Counted from the stretch's first letter, positions 1 to 8,504 are shown. The stretch: DNA of 64,000 bases from Prevotella sp. P6B1 (GCF_000702825.1 NZ_JNKF01000002.1:1-64000), one strand, 5' to 3'. Made by a program: numbers and translations. The notes: generated by a model from the sequence alone, not told the origin.

Positions 1-40
1 CGGAGGTTTCTTGTGTCGACAATGTCAATAACCTATATCA

Positions 41-150
<110 letters not shown>

Positions 151-163
151 TTTTTCAAAGAGA

Positions 164-201
164 AGCCTCGGGAATACAATATTCTCGGGGCTTTTTCGTT
201 T
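164..201 (+). terminator. intrinsic terminator of the rRNA operon
   Basis: AGCCTCGGGAATA pairs with TATTCTCGGGGCT (one G-U pair) around a CAA loop and is followed by TTTTT. It directly follows the 5S gene. Confidence 0.85.
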
Positions 202-252
202 TATCTATGTATGCAGTGGACTGATAGAATCCGACAAACGCTAATTTGATTA

Positions 253-339
253 TTATAACTGTTCATTGCGCTTGTTTATGTAGATGGCTATACCGATAAC
301 GATAAGAATTATGACTATTATGATGTGTAATGTGTCCAT
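253..339 (-). CDS. 28-residue predicted single-pass membrane peptide
   Basis: Short open frame of 28 residues beginning MDTLHIII and ending NKRNEQL. About 17 consecutive Ile/Val/Leu/Gly/Ala residues form one membrane span, followed by a Lys/Arg-containing tail that would stay in the cytoplasm under the positive-inside rule. It begins 12 nt after the stop of the YbjN-like gene on the same strand, so it is probably co-transcribed. No family is recognised. Support is the hydrophobic composition and operon spacing only; conservation was not tested. Confidence 0.5.
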   Translation of the reverse strand: MDTLHIIIVIILIVIGIAIYINKRNEQL

Positions 340-351
340 AATGTAGTGACG

Positions 352-807
352 TTAATTCGTCCCAATAGGTTCTTCTTGATTGCGTAATTTGGCCATTTCT
401 AGGTTGATGAATTGATGGGTACGGAAAAATTCATTTAGTTCCAATTTTATATAGTCCTCAATGACAGGAATCTCTGGAATGAAGAGAATGGTTGATTTAC
501 AATGTATATTAACTGTTTTTGCATTCTCGTCTATGGTATATACTGTTATCACACTATTATTGAGATTAGCAGCGTTAATCACTTTCTTTAAACGTGCGAA
601 CTCGTCGATATCGTAGAGTTCAATTTGTGCCCAATGGGTATCCCATATCTGAATGAATCGCAAATCGTTTTTGGCGTTTGCGATAAAATGTTCGCCTTGA
701 TATGCAAAGAGAATGCGATCGTCTTCCTCGTTCTGTGCAAGTTCGTATTGACAGCCAATCTTGTTAAGAGTCTCTAAAAGTAGATCGCGCGTACCTTTTT
801 GTTCCAT
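352..807 (-). CDS. YbjN-like / type III secretion chaperone-fold protein
   Basis: 151 residues, soluble, no signal peptide or membrane span. The pattern of an N-terminal helix, a strand-rich middle (RILFAYQGEHF, then RFIQIWDTHW) and a C-terminal amphipathic helix resembles the YbjN / SycE-like chaperone fold, a family of small proteins of unclear role. The frame is open further upstream to a TTG at 837, but that TTG lies inside the promoter -7 element, so ATG at 807 is the start. The 28-residue membrane peptide follows. Family assignment rests on overall pattern and is tentative. Confidence 0.65.
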   Translation of the reverse strand: MEQKGTRDLLLETLNKIGCQYELAQNEEDDRILFAYQGEHFIANAKNDLRFIQIWDTHWAQIELYDIDEFARLKKVINAANLNNSVITVYTIDENAKTVNIHCKSTILFIPEIPVIEDYIKLELNEFFRTHQFINLEMAKLRNQEEPIGTN

Positions 808-834
808 ATTATTATTTTTTTCTGTTATTGTTTG

Positions 835-842
835 CAAAGATA
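835..842 (-). promoter_or_regulatory. Bacteroidetes -7 promoter element TATCTTTG
   Basis: TATCTTTG on the minus strand matches TAnnTTTG and lies 27 nt upstream of the ATG at 807. It excludes the longer TTG-initiated reading frame. Confidence 0.75.
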
Positions 843-916
843 CTTTTTTTTCTCAATAATCCGAGTTTTCTATTATTATTTGTTTATCTGTGTGAGAAAA
901 TCCATATAAATGTGGA

Positions 917-947
917 TTGCATGTATTCAAAGAATGCATTACCTTTG
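917..947 (+). promoter_or_regulatory. hemN promoter (-33 TTG, -7 TACCTTTG)
   Basis: TTG at 917-919 and TACCTTTG at 940-947 are 20 nt apart, the Bacteroidetes primary-sigma spacing. Only CACCC separates the -7 element from the hemN ATG at 953, so transcription should start at or next to the start codon. Confidence 0.8.
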
Positions 948-952
948 CACCC

Positions 953-2317
953 ATGCAAAACAAACTGATTAATAAGTATAATAGCCCAGTGCCTCGTTAC
1001 ACCAGTTACCCGCCTGCAAACTACTTTACTAAGTTTGCGGAAGAAGAGTTTCTGTCGATGGTAGTTAAGTCGAATCTGGCACATCAGAATCAGATATCAT
1101 TTTATCTGCATATCCCGTTTTGTCGTCATTTGTGTCACTATTGTGGCTGTAATTCTTATCCTCAGGCTAAACCAGAAGTAGTGAAGGCGTATGTAGACGC
1201 TCTTCATCATGAGATAGATATGGTAGCTTGCCATATTGACCATAATCGACAGATTTCACAGATTCACTATGGTGGTGGTAGTCCTACAACCCTTCCTATT
1301 CAGTTAATTCGTGAGTTGAACGAGCATCTGCTATCTATTGCACCAACCATAGAGAAACCTGAAATTGCCATTGAGTGTCATCCTGGCTATATGTCAGAAG
1401 GAGATTGGGTACAGTTGACGGAATGTGGTTTCACTCGCTATAGTTTAGGTGTTCAAGATTTGCATCCTGAGGTGCTTAATGTTGTAAACCGCCGTCCGTC
1501 ATTACTGCCCGTTTCCCAGATACTTGATATTCTGCGCGCATCTGGTGCTACTGTAAATCTTGATTTTCTCTATGGTTTACCTTTGCAAACTGTTGAATCG
1601 TTCAGATCAACCATTGAGCAGGCTGCAGAGTGGCTACCAGATCGTCTTGTCACCTTCTCTTATGCACATCTGCCTCATTTGTTTCCCCGTCAGCAAGTAT
1701 TGGATAAGGTTGGATTGCCTCTTTCTAGTGAAAAGGGACGTATGTACGAGGTGGCTTCCGAAGTATTGTTAGAGGCAGGCTATCAGCCAATTGGTCTTGA
1801 TCATTTTGTGTTACCTGGGGATGAACTTGCTGTGGCCTTGAATCAGGGTCAGTTACATCGTAACTTTCAAGGGTACTGTACACGTCGCACTACTGCGCAG
1901 GTTTATGCCTTTGGTGTAACGGCCATAAGTCAGCTTGATGATGCCTATGCCCAGAATGGACGTAATATCAGTGAATATATTGAAAGTATTAAGGCTGGGC
2001 GGCTTTATGTTCAGAGAGGTTATCACCTTTCGGCTCAGGAAAAAATGGTGCGCGAAGTTATTGAGACTTTAATGTGTAACTATACGCTCAGTTGGAGCGA
2101 TGTGGCTTTACGTCTGGGTGTTGGTGTGGGCGAATTGCGCGAGGCATGTGGTTACAAAGAACAGCAGCTCTTGGAAATGCAGACCGATGGATTGCTACGT
2201 TTCGATGCTGACCGTATCGAGGTAAACACTTATGGTAGGCCTTTTGTACGTTGCGTAGCTGCTGCCCTCGATCCCTTGATGGCACATACGGATAAGAAAT
2301 ACTCTAAACCAATTTAA
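953..2317 (+). CDS. hemN: oxygen-independent coproporphyrinogen III oxidase (radical SAM)
   Basis: 454 residues, close to the ~457 of classical HemN. Converts coproporphyrinogen III to protoporphyrinogen IX without oxygen in the cytosol. The opening KYNSPVPRYTSYP is a HemN hallmark. The radical-SAM cluster site is C57-x3-C61-x2-C64 followed by C66 (FCRHLCHYCGC), and GGGSPTTL follows in the SAM-binding region. An upstream TTG at 917 is the -33 promoter element and cannot be the start; ATG 953 aligns with the family N-terminus. One nt separates it from the protoporphyrinogen oxidase gene, forming a two-step heme operon. The mRNA looks leaderless. Confidence 0.95.
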   Translation: MQNKLINKYNSPVPRYTSYPPANYFTKFAEEEFLSMVVKSNLAHQNQISFYLHIPFCRHLCHYCGCNSYPQAKPEVVKAYVDALHHEIDMVACHIDHNRQISQIHYGGGSPTTLPIQLIRELNEHLLSIAPTIEKPEIAIECHPGYMSEGDWVQLTECGFTRYSLGVQDLHPEVLNVVNRRPSLLPVSQILDILRASGATVNLDFLYGLPLQTVESFRSTIEQAAEWLPDRLVTFSYAHLPHLFPRQQVLDKVGLPLSSEKGRMYEVASEVLLEAGYQPIGLDHFVLPGDELAVALNQGQLHRNFQGYCTRRTTAQVYAFGVTAISQLDDAYAQNGRNISEYIESIKAGRLYVQRGYHLSAQEKMVREVIETLMCNYTLSWSDVALRLGVGVGELREACGYKEQQLLEMQTDGLLRFDADRIEVNTYGRPFVRCVAAALDPLMAHTDKKYSKPI

Positions 2318-2318
2318 T

Positions 2319-3662
2319 ATGCAAGAAACAGATATTGTCATTATAGGTGCTGGATTGACTGGACTTAGTACAGCCTTTAATTTGAAAAAAGCAGGTCGCG
2401 ATGTGCTGGTACTCGAAAAACAGCAACGTATAGGTGGACAGATATGTACTTACATCGATGAAGGATTTACTTTCGAGAGCGGTCCCAATACAGGTGTGGT
2501 GTCATTTCCTGAAGTGACAGAATTATTCCAGGCATTGGCTAATGAGTGCCAGATGGAAACGGCACGTGAGTCTTCAAAGCGTCGATTGATTTGGAAAGGC
2601 AAACATTTTCATGCTTTGCCTTCAGGTCTGATTAGTGCGGTAACCACTCCGCTTTTCTCGTTGAAAGATAAGTTTCGTATTCTCGGTGAACCTTGGCGCA
2701 AGCAAGGGACTGATCCTGACGAGTCTATCGGTTCGTTGGCTCAGCGTCGTTTGGGACGTTCGTTCTTCGAATATGCTGTCGATCCCTTTATCTCAGGTGT
2801 CTATGCTGGTGATCCGATGAAGCTATGTACACGCTATGCCTTGCCTAAACTGTATAATCTTGAGGCCAATTATGGCAGTTTCGTACGTGGAGCAATGGCT
2901 AAGGTTAAGGAGCCAAAGACCGATCGCGATCGCATGGCTACTAAGAAGGTTTTTTCGGCTGTTGGTGGCCTGCAACATTTGGTGCAGGCGTTAGCGAAGA
3001 ATGTGGAAATTGTAACTGGTGCTCAGGATATTCGTGTAAGGCCTGACGGCGAGGGAATGTGGAAGGTTAGCTATGCTGATACAGTTATCAGTTGTCATCA
3101 TGTGGTGACTACTGTTGGCGCTTATGCTTTGCCTGATTTGTTGCCTTTTATTCCCCAAGAGCAACTTGAGCCTATCACTCGATTGTTCTATGCTCCCATC
3201 ATTCAGGTTTGTGTGGGGGTTCGTGATGCTGGTGCCTTACGTCTGCCAGCTTTTGGTGGCTTGGTGCCCAGTAAGGAGGGAAAGCAGGTTCTTGGTATCC
3301 TGTTCCCGTCAGAGTGTTTCGAGGGGCGTGCACCAGAGGGGGGCGCACTCTATTCCTATTTTATGGGTGGTGCTCGGCATGCTGATTATCTACAGAAAAG
3401 CGACGATGAGATCCGTCAAATGGTGATTGATGCCTTCCACGAGATGTTGAAATATCCTTCAGACATAGAGCCGGATATGATTCGTATTTTCCGTCACGAG
3501 CATGCCATTCCCCAGTATTATGCTGATAGTGGTGAGCGTCTTCGAGCGGTTGCTGATCTTCAGCAGTGTTATCCAGGTTTGGTGCTGGCTGGAAATCTTC
3601 GTGATGGCATCGGTATGGGTAATCGCATTCATCAAGCAGCAGAGATAGCAGCAACGATATAA
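2319..3662 (+). CDS. hemG: protoporphyrinogen oxidase (FAD, HemY/HemG type)
   Basis: 447 residues. Starts with a Rossmann FAD-binding motif (IVIIGAGLTGLSTAFNLKKA, residues about 5-25) and continues as an amine-oxidase-fold flavoenzyme; the C-terminal LAGNLRDGIGMGNRIH is the second FAD contact typical of HemY-type protoporphyrinogen oxidases. It oxidises protoporphyrinogen IX to protoporphyrin IX, the step after HemN, which starts 1 nt after hemN ends. HemY-type enzymes generally use oxygen; how an anaerobe re-oxidises the FAD is not shown by the sequence. A coproporphyrinogen oxidase role (HgoX/CPX) is less likely because hemN is adjacent. Confidence 0.88.
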   Translation: MQETDIVIIGAGLTGLSTAFNLKKAGRDVLVLEKQQRIGGQICTYIDEGFTFESGPNTGVVSFPEVTELFQALANECQMETARESSKRRLIWKGKHFHALPSGLISAVTTPLFSLKDKFRILGEPWRKQGTDPDESIGSLAQRRLGRSFFEYAVDPFISGVYAGDPMKLCTRYALPKLYNLEANYGSFVRGAMAKVKEPKTDRDRMATKKVFSAVGGLQHLVQALAKNVEIVTGAQDIRVRPDGEGMWKVSYADTVISCHHVVTTVGAYALPDLLPFIPQEQLEPITRLFYAPIIQVCVGVRDAGALRLPAFGGLVPSKEGKQVLGILFPSECFEGRAPEGGALYSYFMGGARHADYLQKSDDEIRQMVIDAFHEMLKYPSDIEPDMIRIFRHEHAIPQYYADSGERLRAVADLQQCYPGLVLAGNLRDGIGMGNRIHQAAEIAATI

Positions 3663-3698
3663 ATAGGAAGGGCGGACATCTGTCTTTTGGAAAAAATA

Positions 3699-3732
3699 AG
3701 AGAGAGGACTGGTAAAAGCCAATCCTCTCTCT
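3699..3732. terminator. bidirectional intrinsic terminator between hemG and tRNA-Thr
   Basis: AGAGAGAGGA (3699-3708) pairs with TCCTCTCTCT (3723-3732). A-rich DNA lies to the left and T-rich to the right, so it can serve the heme operon and the leftward tRNA transcript. Confidence 0.7.
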
Positions 3733-3737
3733 TTCTG

Positions 3738-3811
3738 AGCCTCTTGTCGGATTCGAACCAACGACCCCGAGATTACAAATCACGTGCTCTGGCCAACTGA
3801 GCTAAAGAGGC
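3738..3811 (-). tRNA. tRNA-Thr (anticodon TGT)
   Basis: A 74-nt cloverleaf on the minus strand: acceptor GCCTCTT/AAGAGGC, D arm GCTC...GAGC, anticodon loop TTTGTAA giving TGT, T arm GTTGG TTCGAAT CCGAC, discriminator T. CCA is not encoded. It lies immediately downstream of the SRP RNA on the same strand. The anticodon stem has one T-T mismatch. Confidence 0.93.
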
Positions 3812-3812
3812 G

Positions 3813-3914
3813 GGTGGGTAAGCGATCTGTATCGCGCCGCTACGACCTAATACCCTTGCTGCGTTCCCACCCTGGGGGATTCAAAGGGAGCTGGCCGTAC
3901 AGGACTTACCCATT
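3813..3914 (-). ncRNA. ffs: signal recognition particle RNA (small bacterial type)
   Basis: About 100 nt on the minus strand. Ends TGGGTAAG and CTTACCCA form the closing helix, and the apical part contains CAGGGTGGGAACGCAGCAAG, the SRP helix-8 asymmetric loop with a GGAA-type tetraloop. The RNA is the scaffold for Ffh in co-translational membrane targeting. A promoter element TACCTTTG lies about 12 nt upstream. The 3' end abuts the tRNA-Thr 5' end. Confidence 0.88.
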
Positions 3915-3924
3915 TTAGCGGGTG

Positions 3925-3932
3925 CAAAGGTA
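3925..3932 (-). promoter_or_regulatory. promoter -7 element for SRP RNA / tRNA-Thr
   Basis: TACCTTTG on the minus strand; the expected start 5-8 nt downstream falls at the predicted 5' end of the SRP RNA. Confidence 0.75.
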
Positions 3933-3940
3933 CATAAATT

Positions 3941-3970
3941 AATTAAGAATTAAGAATTAGGAATTAAGAA
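3941..3970. repeat. 7-nt-period repeat cluster (AATTAAG type)
   Basis: Reads AATTAAG, AATTAAG, AATTAGG, AATTAAG, AA: four units of exactly 7 nt. One of several 7-nt-period clusters in the window; it sits between the SRP RNA promoter and the DUF4199 operon. Confidence 0.7.
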
Positions 3971-4028
3971 AAATGGGATTTTTAACTATTTTTTCAGAGA
4001 AAGGACCTGTTATATGCAGGAAAATGCG

Positions 4029-4036
4029 TAATTTTG
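4029..4036 (+). promoter_or_regulatory. promoter -7 element for the 4.06-8.43 kb operon
   Basis: TAATTTTG, 27 nt before the DUF4199 start. No clear -33 element is seen. The six genes that follow have gaps of at most 8 nt or overlap, and no other TAnnTTTG element was noticed at their boundaries. Confidence 0.65.
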
Positions 4037-4063
4037 CACCCTGAAAGTGGTAAATGTTAAAAG

Positions 4064-4606
4064 ATGACTGCACCAGAATACATACAATTGAAGGCTTACG
4101 CCCGTCAGGATGGTTTCTTCCTGGCAATTCTTTGGATTGTTAGCTTTGCCAGCTATATCATTGGATTATCTAATCAGTTGTTGGCTATGGCTTCTTTGCT
4201 GATGGTAGTTTCGACTCCCTTTTTTGTTGCCAATCGTTTACGTAAGTTTCGTGATGAGGGTCGGGAAGGTGTTATCTCCTTTGGACGCAGCTATGCGTAT
4301 ACCATTTTTGTGTTTTTCTATGGTGCTGTTTTGTTGGCTGTGGCTCAGTACCTCTATTTTGCTTATTTGGATGATGGCTATCTGGTTAACTCTTTTTCTA
4401 AGATGATGACCAGTGAAGAAGGTCGCACCATGCTTGAACAATATGGTATGACCAAAGTGATAGACGAAAGTCTGACAGAAATGGCAACCACTCGTCCTAT
4501 CGATTATGCACTGAATGTTTTGACAATCAATATTTTGTTGGGTTTCATTTTTGGTGTACCCATTGGTTTGATCATGCAGAAAAAAAGATTGAAGATTGAC
4601 GAATAG
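4064..4606 (+). CDS. DUF4199 family membrane protein
   Basis: 180 residues with about four hydrophobic spans: residues 17-35, 38-55, 85-108 and 148-168. Between spans 3 and 4 is a hydrophilic loop. Length, topology and the gene just downstream (a GT2 transferase 8 nt away) fit DUF4199, a Bacteroidetes inner-membrane family that often precedes such a transferase. Its function is unknown; a part in lipid-linked sugar transfer is inferred from the gene pair alone. Confidence 0.75.
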   Translation: MTAPEYIQLKAYARQDGFFLAILWIVSFASYIIGLSNQLLAMASLLMVVSTPFFVANRLRKFRDEGREGVISFGRSYAYTIFVFFYGAVLLAVAQYLYFAYLDDGYLVNSFSKMMTSEEGRTMLEQYGMTKVIDESLTEMATTRPIDYALNVLTINILLGFIFGVPIGLIMQKKRLKIDE

Positions 4607-4614
4607 AAATACTT

Positions 4615-5571
4615 ATGGATATATCAGTAGTTATACCTCTTTATAATGAGGATGAGTCTATTCCAGAACTTTATGCCTGGATAGAGCGTGTGATGAAAGC
4701 TAATAAATTCAGCTATGAGGTGATTTTTATCAATGATGGTTCTACTGACCGTTCGTGGGAGATCATTTCGGAGTTGAACAAGCAGCAACCTGATGTGGTG
4801 AAGGGCATCAAGTTTCGTAGAAACTACGGAAAGAGTCCTGCACTGTTTTGTGGTTTTGAACAGGCTCAGGGCGATGTAGTGATTACCATGGATGCTGACC
4901 TTCAGGACTCGCCTGATGAAATCCCCGAGTTGTATCGAATGGTTAAGGAAGATGGTTACGACCTTGTTAGTGGCTACAAGCAGAAACGATATGATCCTAT
5001 TTCGAAAACTATCCCCACCAAGTTGTTTAATGCAACAGCTCGCAAAATTAGTGGAATCAAGAATCTGCATGATTTTAACTGTGGTCTGAAGGCTTATCGT
5101 AAGGCTGTTGTGAAAAATATTGAGGTTTATGGCGAGATGCATCGTTATATCCCTTATCTGGCAAAGAATGCTGGATTCAACAAGATTGGTGAGAAAGTGG
5201 TGCAGCATCAGGCCCGTAAGTACGGCTCGTCAAAGTTCATGGGGTTAAACCGTTTTGTGAATGGCTATCTTGATTTGCTGACACTCTGGTTTCTGAGTAC
5301 TTTTGGCAAGAAGCCGATGCATGTTTTCGGATTTTTGGGTACTGTGATGTTTTTTATCGGATTCGTAGCTGCTGTTTGGATAGGTGCAGATAAACTATTG
5401 TGCTTGGCTAATGGTGTCCCCCAGCGACTGGTAACTGATTCTCCCTTCTTCTACATTGCACTCACTATGATGCTAATGGGTACCCAGTTGTTCTTGACTG
5501 GATTCCTGGGCGATCTGATTAGCCGTTCGTCGAGTGGACGTAATGACTATCAAATAGAAGAGAAGATATGA
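4615..5571 (+). CDS. GT2 family glycosyltransferase (polyisoprenyl-phosphate type)
   Basis: 318 residues. The N-terminal GT-A domain has SVVIPLYNEDESIPEL, FINDGSTDRS and the metal/nucleotide-binding MDADLQDSPDE. Two membrane helices follow (about 235-257 and 275-300), the layout of ArnC/GtrB/DPM1-like enzymes that load a sugar onto a polyprenyl phosphate at the inner face of the membrane. The donor sugar cannot be read from sequence. The last 4 nt overlap the next gene (ATGA), indicating translational coupling. Confidence 0.88.
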   Translation: MDISVVIPLYNEDESIPELYAWIERVMKANKFSYEVIFINDGSTDRSWEIISELNKQQPDVVKGIKFRRNYGKSPALFCGFEQAQGDVVITMDADLQDSPDEIPELYRMVKEDGYDLVSGYKQKRYDPISKTIPTKLFNATARKISGIKNLHDFNCGLKAYRKAVVKNIEVYGEMHRYIPYLAKNAGFNKIGEKVVQHQARKYGSSKFMGLNRFVNGYLDLLTLWFLSTFGKKPMHVFGFLGTVMFFIGFVAAVWIGADKLLCLANGVPQRLVTDSPFFYIALTMMLMGTQLFLTGFLGDLISRSSSGRNDYQIEEKI

Positions 5572-6080
5572 TGAAACGTCTTGTATATCTGTTCCTGATG
5601 GTGCTGATGACAGCTTGTTCATCCATCGATTGTCCCGTAAACAATACGGTTGCTACTTTGTATCAGATACGTAATAGCGACGGAACAGAGTTGAAACTTA
5701 CAGACACAATGACCATTTCGACAGTTCGTGCTGACGAGAATAAAGTTGTACTTTATAATGGTCGCGACTCTATCATCCTTAATAAAGGTATTGGTATCAG
5801 CAAATTTACCTTGCCTATTAGCTACTCGCATCCTGAGGATGTGTTGCTGTTTCAGTTTGATAATAACGATACCGATTTGCATGTTACCGATACGGTATGG
5901 ATTAAGAAGAATGATTATCCTCATTTCGAGTCTGTAGACTGCAATACCGCTTTTTTTCACACCTTGACAGATGTGAAATATACGTGTCATCATATCGACT
6001 CATTAGTGATTAATAACCCCTCAGTGACCTATGATTATCAGACGGCTCATTTCTACCTCTATCCTAAGAGCGGCAATTAG
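5568..6080 (+). CDS. lipoprotein, DUF6452-like
   Basis: 170 residues. Signal peptide with lipobox LMTAC places the mature N-terminus at a lipidated Cys near residue 17. The rest is strand-rich with spaced cysteines. It resembles proteins labelled DUF6452 in Bacteroidales, usually encoded next to a DUF6048 outer-membrane protein, as here. It overlaps the following gene by 50 nt in another frame. Role unknown; an envelope pair with the next protein is inferred from the overlap. Confidence 0.7.
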   Translation: MMKRLVYLFLMVLMTACSSIDCPVNNTVATLYQIRNSDGTELKLTDTMTISTVRADENKVVLYNGRDSIILNKGIGISKFTLPISYSHPEDVLLFQFDNNDTDLHVTDTVWIKKNDYPHFESVDCNTAFFHTLTDVKYTCHHIDSLVINNPSVTYDYQTAHFYLYPKSGN

Positions 6081-6717
6081 TTTTGTGGTGCTTTCGGCAT
6101 CGGTGCCAGCTCAGGCTCAGAAGTTTTTCTCATTCCAGAAAGACTCTATTCCTATGTTTCGTGGATTTGCCGTTTCGTTTGATCTGGTGGGTGCTGGCAT
6201 GATGGCATTCTCGGATTGCGGACAGTATGAGGGGGCTTTGCGTATCAATCTTCACGATGAGTGGTTCCCGATTATCGAGGCTGGTTTAGGCAGATCCAAT
6301 CACGATGACGATGTAACTCATATCCACTATAGCACTTCAGCTCCCTATTTCAAAATAGGTGTAGATAAGAACTTGTTGAAGGATAAGCATGGAGTTAACC
6401 GATTATATGGTGGTTTGCGCTATGCTTTTACGTCATACAAAGTGGATATTTCGCGTGCAGATTTCCCTGATCCTGTATGGCTTTGGAATACTGGCTATGG
6501 GGTGAAGGATGCCCAGTGTAACCAGCATTGGCTGGAAGCTGTGATAGGAGTGGATGCAAAGATCTTTGGCCCTCTACATTTGGGGTGGAGTTTGCGATAT
6601 AAGCGTCGTATAGCCCATAAGGAGGGCGATTTTGGCAATACGTGGTATGTGCCGGGATATGGTAATTTTGGTGATACCCGATTGGGAGGGACTTTCAATG
6701 TCATAATAGATATTTAG
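6031..6717 (+). CDS. outer-membrane barrel-like protein, DUF6048-like
   Basis: 228 residues. Signal peptide ending SVPAQA, then alternating amphipathic strands rich in Tyr, Gly and Phe (GAGMMAF, YFKIGVDKN, LYGGLRYAFTSYKV, LGWSLRYKRR) and a strand near the C-terminus (GGTFNVIIDI), consistent with a small outer-membrane barrel. It matches the DUF6048 pattern found with DUF6452 lipoproteins. The 50-nt overlap with the upstream lipoprotein suggests coupled expression. Function unknown. Confidence 0.7.
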   Translation: MIIRRLISTSILRAAISFVVLSASVPAQAQKFFSFQKDSIPMFRGFAVSFDLVGAGMMAFSDCGQYEGALRINLHDEWFPIIEAGLGRSNHDDDVTHIHYSTSAPYFKIGVDKNLLKDKHGVNRLYGGLRYAFTSYKVDISRADFPDPVWLWNTGYGVKDAQCNQHWLEAVIGVDAKIFGPLHLGWSLRYKRRIAHKEGDFGNTWYVPGYGNFGDTRLGGTFNVIIDI

Positions 6718-6721
6718 ACTG

Positions 6722-7747
6722 ATGCAGAAACAGGTAAACAAGAAACTGATGTGGCAGTTGCCTTTCTTGGTACTGCTTATTGTGGGTACGGTGCTGATTA
6801 TCCGTCAGCAGCGCAATCTCCCTTATCAGAAAAGTGCTGACAAGGTGTTTGGTACTTTCTACCATGCTGTTTACCAGTGCGATTCTGACCTTACGTATAG
6901 TATTAATGCTGAACTGGCAAAGGTCGATCAGTCGTTATCGCCTTTCAATAAGCAGTCAATCATTACTGCTGTCAATCAGAATCAGGACGTGAAGCTTAAC
7001 GATATGTTTCTGGATGTTTATCAGTTGGCGATGAAGATATCGAAGGAGACTGATGGCGCATTCGATATTACAGTTGCTCCTTTGGTTAATGCCTGGGGCT
7101 TTGGTTTCAAAAATGGTATTGAGCCTACTAAGGAGCAGGTGGATAGTTTGATGCAGATTATCGGCTATCAGAAAGTGTCGCTTGAAAAAGGACGGATTCA
7201 TAAGACTGACCCTCGTATTATGCTCGATTGCTCAGCTATAGCAAAGGGATATGGCACCGATGTGGTGGCCAGGTTGTTGCGTAGTAAGGGAATCAATAAT
7301 TTTATGATTGAGATTGGTGGCGAAATTGTGACCAGTGGTGTGAACCCTGAGCAGAAGCCTTGGCGTGTGGGTATCTCGAAACCTGTAGAAGACCCTCAGG
7401 GTGTTGGTCAAGGCGTTCAAAGTATTATTGCTATTACAGATAAAGCGATGGCTACCAGTGGAAACTATCGTAACTTCTATTATAAGGATGGTAAGAGATA
7501 TGCTCATACCATCGAACCCAAGACGGGATACCCCGTTCAGCATAGCATCCTCTCTGCAACGGTTTTTGCCAATAGTTGTGCCATGGCCGATGCCTATGCC
7601 ACCTCGTTTATGGTGATGGGTGTGGAAAAAGCGCAGATGATTCTTAATGAGCACCCGGAACTAATGGCTTATCTGATCTATAGTGATCAGAATGGCAAGA
7701 ATGCCGTTTGGTATTCTCCTTCGCTTAAAAATAAAATCCAGCAATAG
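6722..7747 (+). CDS. apbE: FAD:protein FMN transferase (ApbE)
   Basis: 341 residues. One N-terminal membrane anchor (about 9-27) puts the enzyme in the periplasm. It transfers FMN from FAD onto Thr of flavoproteins such as NqrB/NqrC and RnfG. Family marks include ITVAPLVNAWGFG, LDCSAIAKGYGTD, MIEIGGEIVTSG, the AMATSGNYRNFY segment and the metal-binding HTIEPKTGYPV. The gene follows the barrel protein by 4 nt and precedes the Crp-type regulator by 4 nt. The Nqr/Rnf targets lie outside the window. Confidence 0.93.
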   Translation: MQKQVNKKLMWQLPFLVLLIVGTVLIIRQQRNLPYQKSADKVFGTFYHAVYQCDSDLTYSINAELAKVDQSLSPFNKQSIITAVNQNQDVKLNDMFLDVYQLAMKISKETDGAFDITVAPLVNAWGFGFKNGIEPTKEQVDSLMQIIGYQKVSLEKGRIHKTDPRIMLDCSAIAKGYGTDVVARLLRSKGINNFMIEIGGEIVTSGVNPEQKPWRVGISKPVEDPQGVGQGVQSIIAITDKAMATSGNYRNFYYKDGKRYAHTIEPKTGYPVQHSILSATVFANSCAMADAYATSFMVMGVEKAQMILNEHPELMAYLIYSDQNGKNAVWYSPSLKNKIQQ

Positions 7748-7751
7748 TGTT

Positions 7752-8429
7752 ATGGCTGTACTCCAGTTGTTCGACAAGTTGTTGCAATTCCCCTTGTTTC
7801 AAGGGATGAGTCGCGACGATCTGGAGATAGTGGCTGGACATACCCGTTTCGGATTTGTGAAACTGGGGGCTGGCAAGACTGTCGTCAAGTCGGGCGATGC
7901 GTGTCATCAGCTTCATTTCTTGATTAATGGCAGTTTGAAAGTTCGGACCTATGCCGACGACTATGGCTATTCGGTTGAGGAACAGATGGTTGCACCTCAT
8001 ATTCTTCAGCTTGAAGCTGTGTTTGGCTACTATCAACGTTATACCCACGATTTCATTGCTCAAACGGATGTGAATTTCATTACTATCGATAAGGAGGAGC
8101 TCGTGCGGTTGACGGAGGATTTTCTAGTGTTCCGTCTGAATATGATGAACCATTTTGCTACGCAAACCCAAAAACAGATGCGATTGCTTTGGAATCGTCC
8201 AGCTCCGTCGCTCGAAAACCGTATTATTCGTTTCTTGACTCAGCACGTCACTTATCCAGCAGGTCATAAGGTGTTTAGTATTCTGATGACTCGATTGGCA
8301 GAGGAGGTGAACGATAGTCGCCTCAATGTGTCGCGTGTATTGAACGAGATGCAGCATCAGGGACTGATATCTCTGAGCAGGGGTAAGATCGAGATTCCAC
8401 AGCTTGAAAGACTGCTCTATACCAAGTAG
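7752..8429 (+). CDS. Crp/Fnr family transcription regulator
   Basis: 225 residues. An N-terminal cyclic-nucleotide-binding-type beta roll (about 10-120, with VVKSGDACHQLHFLINGSLK) is joined by a long helix to a winged helix-turn-helix (LAEEVNDSRLNVSRVLNEMQ, about 180-200). There is no Fnr-type cysteine cluster, so oxygen sensing through an Fe-S cluster is unlikely; the ligand is unknown. ATG 7752, just after the apbE stop, is preferred over the upstream in-frame ATG inside apbE. It is the last gene of the operon. Confidence 0.85.
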   Translation: MAVLQLFDKLLQFPLFQGMSRDDLEIVAGHTRFGFVKLGAGKTVVKSGDACHQLHFLINGSLKVRTYADDYGYSVEEQMVAPHILQLEAVFGYYQRYTHDFIAQTDVNFITIDKEELVRLTEDFLVFRLNMMNHFATQTQKQMRLLWNRPAPSLENRIIRFLTQHVTYPAGHKVFSILMTRLAEEVNDSRLNVSRVLNEMQHQGLISLSRGKIEIPQLERLLYTK

Positions 8430-8496
8430 AGTCGGCTATTCTGGCTGTTTTAACTTTTTTAATGCATACTTTTAACAAAGTATCGGATTTTTGTCG

Positions 8497-8504
8497 TAAC
8501 TTTG
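8497..8504 (+). promoter_or_regulatory. promoter -7 element for the M3 peptidase operon
   Basis: TAACTTTG ending 19 nt before the ATG at 8524; it opens a four-gene run to 13273. Confidence 0.7.

Noticed and set aside
917..952. TTG start extending hemN by 12 residues
   Set aside because: The TTG is the -33 element of the promoter and lies upstream of the -7 element.
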